Shown in pieces: positions 57,081 through 64,000 of a stretch of 64,000 nt of DNA. Under the pieces are notes generated by a model. It was given only the letters and a program-made list of their open reading frames with translations, did not search any database and was not told the DNA's origin. This DNA is from Gonocerus acuteangulatus (taxonomy: Eukaryota > Arthropoda > Insecta > Hemiptera > Coreidae), in the NCBI GenBank assembly GCA_946811695.1, contig OX328132.1:95094456-95158455 (forward strand), read 5' to 3'. Position numbers and translations under genes: made by a program. Every line of letters begins with the position of its first letter. The stretch's first letter is position 1.

Positions 57081-57510
57081 TCAAAGCAACAAACAGTTAT
57101 AGTTGGAAATTTTTGACTTCGTAACTTTGTTTGGGCTTGATAGGAGGTGAACATATCAAAGTCCTCGCCCGTACCCAATGTGCCGGGGGGGGGGGGAGGG
57201 GGGTTTAGAAGGTCCAATCTTTTGGGTTTTCACTTATATCTCGGAAACCCTGCGTTCTAGCGACATGACCATTCTATGACAAATGAAAGTTGATTAAATT
57301 TCAAATAAAGTTTTTCGAGATATCTTTATTTTTCGAAATATCCGCTCTTGAAAATCTGTCATTTTGGGGAAAACACACTTTTTTCTATTCTCGACCGGAT
57401 ATCTCTTCAACGATGAACCCAAAAAATAAATTTCCGTTATAGGGTTGTAGAGAATTCCATTCGCTTCAATAATATATATTACTTTACTATTTTACGTATT
57501 TTCTTTCAAA
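57081..57510 (+). mobile_element. family 3 copy
   Basis: AACAGTTATAGTTGGAAATT, GACTTCGTAACTTTG, the GCCCGTACCC block, a G-run (57185-57205), and the blocks ATATCTCGGAAACCCTGCG and TTCGAAATATCCGCTCTTGA follow the order seen at 39-41 kb. Confidence 0.7.
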
Positions 57511-58468
57511 TGTTATATACGCACTCACATGGTCTTAGCAAACCATTGCCAATATAATGGACAAGATCTTATCTAATTGAGTGTGAATAACAGGTCAGTG
57601 TGCCAAAAATTATATATTTTGTGTCATTTATACGTCCAGTACTCACTATATATACATAATGGAGTACATTTTGGACAATACATTGACTAGAAATGGTGAG
57701 AAATTAAAAGCTTCATTAGTCGACAGTTGGCGCCAGATATCACGATGAACCCCAAAGCTGTTTTCACGTTTAAAGGAAAATATACAAGGTGTTCAAAACT
57801 TGATTGACACCCCCTTTTGATTTCCACAATTTTTGAAATTTAAAAACGAAACTTGGTGGGTCTTAACGTGGTCGAATGAACTTTCATTGGACCTTATGCA
57901 CGACCCCTCAACTTTCTCCAGTTCTTCTCCAGAGACCCTTACTCTGGAATCTCCAATGGAAAGGGGTTATTTTTATGACGGATTATTGTAGAAAAATGAA
58001 TTTTATGTCGATTTTATATTTGTCATTTTTTCTAAAGCGCACCAATGAGTAAGAAAGTGCCAAAAACCGAGAAAACCCTTGTTTTTTTGTCACTTTTCTG
58101 CCAATAACGTAGAAAGTATGCCCGTAATGAAAAACTTAGTCGATATAAACGTTGTAGAGGATTAAATTTACTTCCTAAAAAGCTCCTTTAAATGCCTAAA
58201 ATGTTAATAAGAATGAAGCACAATACACTTCTGTTTTTAAAGTTTTCAGAAAAGTGTATTATCAACGTGATCTACGCTTCATTAAAACTTAACAAACATT
58301 TTCTAAACTATTTTTGCCCCACCTAGTTTTGGATTTAAGAAGGTTTGAAGAAAAAATCAAATTCAATTACTTTATAAAGGGATTAAAAAATAAAATATTA
58401 AATTTCAAGGAATAGAACTCACCTAATGATTAGACTTTTGTAGTAATTATTTTTGTGTTGGAAGATTT
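57511..58468. other. non-coding, probably repeat-derived
   Basis: CAAGGTGTTCAAAACTTGAT, then TGACACCCCC at about 57785, looks like a transposon terminus. The rest is AT-rich without a supported gene. Confidence 0.4.
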
Positions 58469-58576
58469 ATTTTTTTTTTACGGCGCCTTGACATCTAGGC
58501 CATTAGCGCCGACATCCAGGGTGCAGCGAGAAATTTTCCCAACGAGCCGTGAGGTAAGAAGATTCCTGCCGCCGCA
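58469..58576 (-). mobile_element. tRNA-derived SINE, head missing
   Basis: A T run (58469-58479), then CGGCGCCTTGACATCTAGGC and GCCGACATCCAGGGTGCAGC. It is cut before the tRNA-like head by the palindromic MITE. Confidence 0.75.
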
Positions 58577-59053
58577 CAGTGGGGCCAAACTACTTTTCGA
58601 GTTTCAAAAAAGGCTGCAGCCTCCAAATCTTAACCGATATGAATGCATTTTTTATAAAAATGAAAGCTAATAAAATTTAGAACGACTTTGTCAGACCAGA
58701 TTTTTTTTTTGTTTCCACTGTTTATTAAATTACGTGTAAATAATTCACAAAATTTTACAATCAAACATAAAATAATATTTTATTTTTCATCTAACTTAAT
58801 ATCAGCACTGATATCGTTGAAATTAAACTTTCAAACCCTGAAAAAATCAGACTGACATCTTTAAGGCGTAACTTTATCATAATTCAACAAAGAGAATTAT
58901 TATTTTTGATTTTAAAAGTTTGTGAATTATTTACACGTAATTTAACAAACAGGAGAAACAAAAAACTAAATTTTTTCATCTTTCAAATTTACTGAAATCG
59001 GTTAAGATTTGGAGGCTTTAACCTTTTTTGACACACGAAAAGTAGTTTGGCCC
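58577..59053. mobile_element. palindromic MITE with about 170-bp arms
   Basis: CAGTGGGGCCAAACTACTTT and CCTCCAAATCTTAACCGAT on the left mirror ATCGGTTAAGATTTGGAGG and AAAAGTAGTTTGGCCC on the right. The TTAAATTACGTGTAAATAAT block recurs inverted nearer the centre. Confidence 0.75.
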
Positions 59054-59093
59054 AAATAAAAAAAATAAAACAATTTCTATTATTGAGAGGATA

Positions 59094-59240
59094 TCGTTGA
59101 CCGTTTATGATGCATAGGAAGGGATTGCCTGGGTTCGGCCATTGCTTCTTAATAAAACTACATTTTACAAGTGAAAATGGTTTTATTGTTGCCGAAGTTT
59201 CGGCTTGAAATTGAAGCCTTCATCAGGGCGATGAGAAGAT
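59094..59240 (-). mobile_element. hammerhead-bearing element fragment, homologous to 4909-5286
   Basis: GAGAGGATATCGTTGACCGT and GGGTTCGGCCATTGCTTCTT match the left part of the 4909 insert. The TTTTATTGTTGCCGAAGTTT side matches the ribozyme region of that insert. The intervening TA-rich part is absent. Confidence 0.6.
59191..59229 (-). ncRNA. hammerhead-ribozyme-like motif
   Basis: On the minus strand: GCC, CTGATGA (intact), helix II GGCTT/AAGCC, GAAAC, then TTCGGC where GTCGGC is expected. Only the cleavage triplet differs. Outer GCC/GGC can pair as helix I. Confidence 0.62.
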
Positions 59241-59372
59241 TGAGAACTTACAGATGCAGGATCATTTCTGCAGATATCCCAGTTTTTATTAAGTTTTAAC
59301 ACTTTGTAGTCGAGCATTATCCCGCCAAGGTTCCTGCACCTTGGAGTAAACTCGTCTCCCTCGTGTTATTAT

Positions 59373-60763
59373 AAAAAAGTCCGATTCGCAGGAACTGCGA
59401 CATCTTAGCGCGGTTCCGTTCTTATCTCTAGTGTTTATGAAGGCATAGAATAGAAACAGTTATTACTTTGTTTAGATCAATAGCGAAACACCTATCCAAA
59501 TAAAATCTCAAACAAACCAGTCTTGAAAGGTCTTGATTTACAATCTTACCTGTATGGGTCAGCTATCCCATAAGTCGGGCAGAAAGGTCTCCGCACAGAG
59601 GCATTTGGAAAGCCTTGGGATCTCTCTCTTTGAACGCAACATTTTTAACAATAAATTGATCTTCTTATTTTACTTAATCTGTATTATTGTCAAATACATT
59701 ATCCGACTATAAGCAATTTAAAAATAACAAGGAATAAAACAGACAAAAAGAACCATTCGAATAAACGAAATCAATTACTTTAAAGTTTTAAGCACTTATT
59801 TCTCCGATTGACATCGCCTAATTAAAACTATCTTTAGAACCTTTTTTGTAGAGCATTTAGTAAGTTTTCGAATGGTAACCTTCTGCTTTACAAGATTGTC
59901 AACGGTTTTCGAGATACTAACGAAAGTATACAAAGTTACCAAAACTTTTCTTGTCTGTTAATAAAATATTTTATTCTAACCCTTCCTTTACTCCAAACGT
60001 AACCAAAATTTCAACATATTAGTGCTGATAAAATTCAAACATGTAGAAAATGTTTCAACTGAATCCCATAATTCTAAGTACCAAAATCAAAGAGAAAAAG
60101 AACAGTTCGAATAAGCGAAATCAATTACTTTAAAGTTTTATGCACTTATTTCTCCGATTGACATCGCCTAATCAAAACTTTCATCAGAACCATTTTTATA
60201 GAGAATTTAGTGAGCTTTCTAATGGTCATCTTCCGTTCCCCAAGATTCTCAACCTTTTTCGAGATATTAAGGAAAGTATACAAAGTTACCAAAACTTTTC
60301 ATGTCTGTTCATAAAATATTTTATTCTAACCCTTCCTTAACTCCAAACGTAACATAACTTTCAACATATTAGTTTTAATAAAATTAGAACATGCAGATAA
60401 TGTTTCAACTGAATCCCGTGATTCTAAGTACCCTAACCAAAAACGGAATTCAAAAACTATTTTTCCAATTTTCTCGACAACGGTTAAAGCTATCGCCTTG
60501 AAAATGGTTTCATTCGTTTTTCTAGCCCAAGAAGCCTATAAAAAGAGTACTTACAAGATTATGAACTCAAAAACGTAAGCGTTACGATTTTTTCTGCGCG
60601 AATTTCGCCCCAAACGCCATCTTCCAGTGGGCGGATTTTGCTGGTTAACGAACTTGACCTATCAAATTGGACGACATATTTTTGTACCAAATTTCATCAA
60701 AATCGGACCATCAGGGAAGCCAGAAATGAGCGAACAGACAAATATATATATATATATATATAA

Positions 60764-60818
<55 letters not shown>

Positions 60819-60917
60819 AATTTGAACCACCGTTATTTTCGGTCTCTAGGGGTTCTGAAACGCGAAATTTTCTAGTCGGGGTCCCTCCCTATGGGGGAGG
60901 GAGGAACCGCGCTAAAA
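59373..60917 (+). mobile_element. family 1 copy, near complete
   Basis: AAAAAAGTCCGATTCGCAGG to CCGCGCTAAAA. An internal block is duplicated (CACTTATTTCTCCGATTGAC at about 59796 and 60142). The TA tract is at 60743-60815. The stretch between TAGTCGG and GGTCCCTCCC is shortened by a deletion of about 50 bp. Confidence 0.8.
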
Positions 60918-61342
60918 CAATGAAAATACGGTAGTTGGAAAGAAAACAGCATGTAGAACTTGTTAGTAAAAACAGTACAAAAAAATATTAAACAGTAAAA
61001 ACAACGCCCATTTTTTATGTAGTGAAAAACAAAATCTATTTTTATAAGTGAATACAATTTATAACAATTAATATATAGATACATACCACTAGAGAATGCC
61101 TAGGGGGGAGGGAGGAAGACCTCGAGGACAACTTAGGTAACCATGGTAGAAGTATGAACGACAGCAACTACACCGGTGGTCTTTATAGTTATGAAAAAGG
61201 GGTGGGGAGGGGGTAAATCGGTGCAGATGAAAGATGTGCAATTGCTGGGTTGTAAAAGCGGATTGTAAAGGAGGTTGTAAAAGGTGTTAAGAGCTTTGGG
61301 ACACACAAGTAGAGAAATTGTCTGGAGCCTAGGAACAAAGAT
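60918..61342. other. non-coding spacer
   Basis: Unique-looking sequence between two family 1 copies; no gene was seen. Confidence 0.45.
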
Positions 61343-61386
61343 AAAAAGTCCGACTCGCAGGAACTGCGTCATCTTAGCGCGGTTCC

Positions 61387-61445
<59 letters not shown>

Positions 61446-62686
61446 GGCACATCTACATCTAGGTCATTAGCGCCGACATCCAGGGTGTAGCGAGGAATTT
61501 CACCAGCGAGCCGTGGGATGATAAAATTCCTGCCGGAGGTTGGGAATGGAACCCACCATCTCCCGCTTATGAATCCAAGGCGCTAGCCATTAGACCACGG
61601 GAGACCCCGGTTCCTGTTCATATCCCTATTCTCATTTGAAAAGCATAGAATAGAAACAGATAATATTTACCTCGGCCTTTGTTCAAAGGGTTTTATGGCT
61701 GGCTATACCTGGGGTCAGGTCCGCAAGACCCTAGAATCCTCTTCTACTGATACTTCATTTCATACGTTTCAATGAATTGGAAAATATCAAATATTTTCAC
61801 ACATTCCTGTGTTCTTTTACTATAGTAATAATTCTACAGATAAAATCAATTAAAAAATAAAATAAAAAAACCAACAGCATAAAGGCAATTGAAAATATTC
61901 AAAAGACGTCAACGAATCTTTTTCTCTTGGCAAGCTATATTTCTAACAATGAATTGTTTTGTCTTATTTTGCCTAATTTGTTTTATTGTAAAATACATTA
62001 TCCAACTATAAGCAATTAAAAAATAACAAGGAATAAAAACAGACAAAAAGAACAGTTCGAATAAGCAAAATCAATTACTTTAATGTTTTAAGCACTTATT
62101 TCTCCGATTGACATCGCCTAATCAAAACTTTCATCAGAACCTTTTTTGTAGAGCATTTAGTAAGCTTTCTAATGGTATTCTTTCGTTTACCAAATTCTTA
62201 ACCTTTTTCGAGATATTAAGGAAAATATACAAAGTTACCAAAACTTTTTATGTCTGTTAATAAAATATTTTATTCTAACCCTTCCTTAACTCCAAACGTA
62301 ACCAAAATTTCAACATATTAGTTTTAATGAAAGTAGAACATGCAGAAAATGTTTCAACTGAATCCCATGATTCTAAGTACCCAAACCAAAAACGGTATTC
62401 AAAAACTATTTTTCCAATTTTCTCGAAAACGGTTAAAGCTATCGCCTTGAAAATGGTTTCATTCGTTTTCCTAGCCCAAGAAGCCTATAAAAAGAGTACT
62501 TACAAGCTTATGAACTCAAAAACGTAAGCGTTACGATTTTTTCTGCGCGAATTTCGCCCCAAACTCCATCTTCCAGTGGGCGGATTTTGCTGGTTAACGA
62601 ACTTGACCTTTCATATTGGACGACTGATTTTTGTACCAAATTTCATCAAAATCGGACCATTCGTCTTCGATCTAGAGAGCGAACAG

Positions 62687-62764
<78 letters not shown>

Positions 62765-62904
62765 AAATTTGAACCACCGTTATTTTCGGTCTCTAGGGGT
62801 TCTGAAACGCGAAATTTTCTAGTCGGCACTTCCGGATTGTTTCATTGTATCAACCTTATAAGCGGGGTTCCTCCCTATGGGGGAGGGAGGAACCGCGCTA
62901 AAAA
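61343..62904 (+). mobile_element. family 1 copy carrying the same SINE as the 55-kb copy
   Basis: AAAAAGTCCGACTCGCAGGA at the start, a SINE at 61389-61607, the TA tract at 62693-62761, and CCGCGCTAAAAA at the end. Internal blocks are in normal order. Flanks differ from the 55-kb copy. Confidence 0.83.
61389..61607 (-). mobile_element. tRNA-derived SINE inside family 1, shared site
   Basis: A T run of about 54 bases, the same body and tRNA-like head as at 55412, and the same target duplication (CGGTTCCAG and CGGTTCCTG). Confidence 0.88.
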
Positions 62905-63080
62905 GGAGGTCAGGACAATTTATGGAAGACGGAGGAGTAAGCAGGGGAGATGTTTTGTTTGTCGGTTTTGTAATTAATGTTATTGGGGTTTAAGTTAATG
63001 TGGACGCATTCGGAAATCTGTCGCTTTTTGGTGTTTCGTTCAGTGGAAAGTATTTTAGTGTCGTCAAAGTTGAAAGTGTG
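62905..63080. other. short spacer between inverted family 1 copies
   Basis: 176 bp of unique-looking sequence, not coding. Confidence 0.5.
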
Positions 63081-63243
63081 TTTTAGCGCGGTTCCTCCCT
63101 CCCCATAGGGAGGAACCCCGCTTATAGGGTTGATACAATGAAACAATCCGGAAGTGCCGACTAGAAAATTTCGCGTTTCAGAACCCCTAGAGACCGAAAA
63201 TAACGGTGGTTCAAATTTGTATATATATATATATATATGTATA

Positions 63244-63294
<51 letters not shown>

Positions 63295-63945
63295 CTGTTC
63301 GCTCTCTAGATAGAAGACGAATGGCCCGATTTTGATGAAATTTGGTACAAAAATCCTTCGTCCAATTTGAAAGGTCAAGTTCGTTAACCAGCAAAATCCG
63401 CCTACTGGAAGATGGCGTTTTGGGCGAAATTCGCGCAAAAAAAATCGTAACGCTTACGTTTTTGAGTTCATAAGCTTCTAAGTACTCGTTTTATATGATT
63501 CCTGGACCAGGAAAACGAATGAAACCATTTTCAAGGCGATAGCTTTAACCATTTTCGAGAAAATTGGAAACATATTTTTTGAATACCGTTTTTGGTTTGG
63601 GTACTTAGAATCATGGGATTCAGTTGAAACATTTTCTGCATGTTCTACTTTCATCAAAACTAATATGTTGAAATTTTGGTTACGTTTGGAGTTAAGGAAG
63701 AGTTAGAATAAAATATTTTATTAACAGACACAAAAAGTTTTAGTAACTTTGTTTACTTTCCTTAATATCTCGAAAAAGGTTGAAAATCTTGGTAAACGGA
63801 AGAATACCATTAGAAAGCTTATTAAATGCTCTAAAAAAAAGGTTCTAATGAAAGTTTTGATTAGGCGATGTCAATCGGAGAAATAAGAGCTTAAATCTTT
63901 AAAGTAATTGATTTCGCTTATTCGAACTGTTCTTTTTTTTGTCTG
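63081..63945 (-). mobile_element. family 1 copy, 5' part cut by another copy
   Basis: It begins TTTTAGCGCGGTTCC with the 3' hairpin, holds the TA tract at 63221-63290, and runs to TTTTTTTTGTCTG. There the 3' end of another minus-strand copy starts. Confidence 0.8.
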
Positions 63946-64000
63946 TTAGCGCGGTTCCTCCCTCCCCCATAGGGAGGAACCCCGCTTATAGGGTTGATAC
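63946..64000 (-). mobile_element. family 1 copy, running off the window
   Basis: TTAGCGCGGTTCCTCCCTCC and the hairpin, then CCCGCTTATAGGGTTGATAC to the last base. Only two A residues follow its GCT terminus, against four or more at every other clear 3' end. Confidence 0.78.

Noticed and set aside
61133..61450. 105-codon frame starting with a Lys run
   Set aside because: It reads through the SINE poly-A tail; no protein features remain outside that run.

Overview
The window is eukaryotic nuclear DNA. It is AT-rich and intron-bearing, crowded with (TA)n microsatellites, and dominated by decayed transposable elements: hAT, mariner, Ty3/gypsy, an I/jockey-type LINE, Penelope-like elements, tRNA-derived SINEs and several MITEs. 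The mixture (DD41D-spaced mariner, GIY-YIG Penelope elements with hammerhead-like motifs) suggests an arthropod or another invertebrate. The species cannot be named from the sequence. There are no prokaryotic features.

Host gene. Ten short minus-strand open segments look like coding exons: 53.9 kb, 29.6 kb, 26.5 kb, 25.8 kb, 23.4 kb, 22.3 kb, 21.1 kb, 18.5 kb, then either 16.5 kb or 13.8 plus 12.3-13.7 kb. Most have good splice signals, and most have matching reading phases. I infer one long gene (called G1 here) with several alternative last exons and a possible internal start. The protein is rich in Tyr, Ser, Arg and Pro, and one isoform ends in a tail of about 470 residues rich in Glu and Ser. 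I do not recognise it. The interval 30-53.9 kb would then be a single intron full of transposons.

Transposon layout. 1-1128: end of a hAT transposase. 1.78-2.18 kb: a 30-bp satellite array. 2.18-4.82 kb plus 6.70-6.79 kb: a minus-strand Ty3/gypsy gag-pol pseudogene, split by a non-coding 'family 1' element that itself carries a hammerhead-bearing insert. 9.65-9.99 kb: a tRNA-SINE with clean target duplications. 33-38 kb: a stack of insertions (SINE in family 2; Penelope fragment, palindromic hAT MITE and mariner inside a family 1 copy). 39-41 kb: an inverted pair of 'family 3'. 42-48 kb: more family 1, a mariner-like TIR element and a hAT-like element. 48.9-52.1 kb: two family 2 copies facing each other as a very large inverted repeat. 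54.7-57.1 kb: a LINE 5' region broken by family 1 and family 3. 59-64 kb: a run of family 1 copies, one with the same internal SINE as the 55.4-kb copy.

Most unusual content. Families 1 and 2 are non-coding. They share a terminal plan: a 5' end beginning GTCCG after an A-run, a subterminal inverted repeat whose sequence differs between the families but matches between the two ends, an internal TA microsatellite, and a 3' hairpin ending GCT before another A-run. This resembles non-autonomous Helentron/DINE elements without matching them exactly. It is the best candidate here for an undescribed element group.
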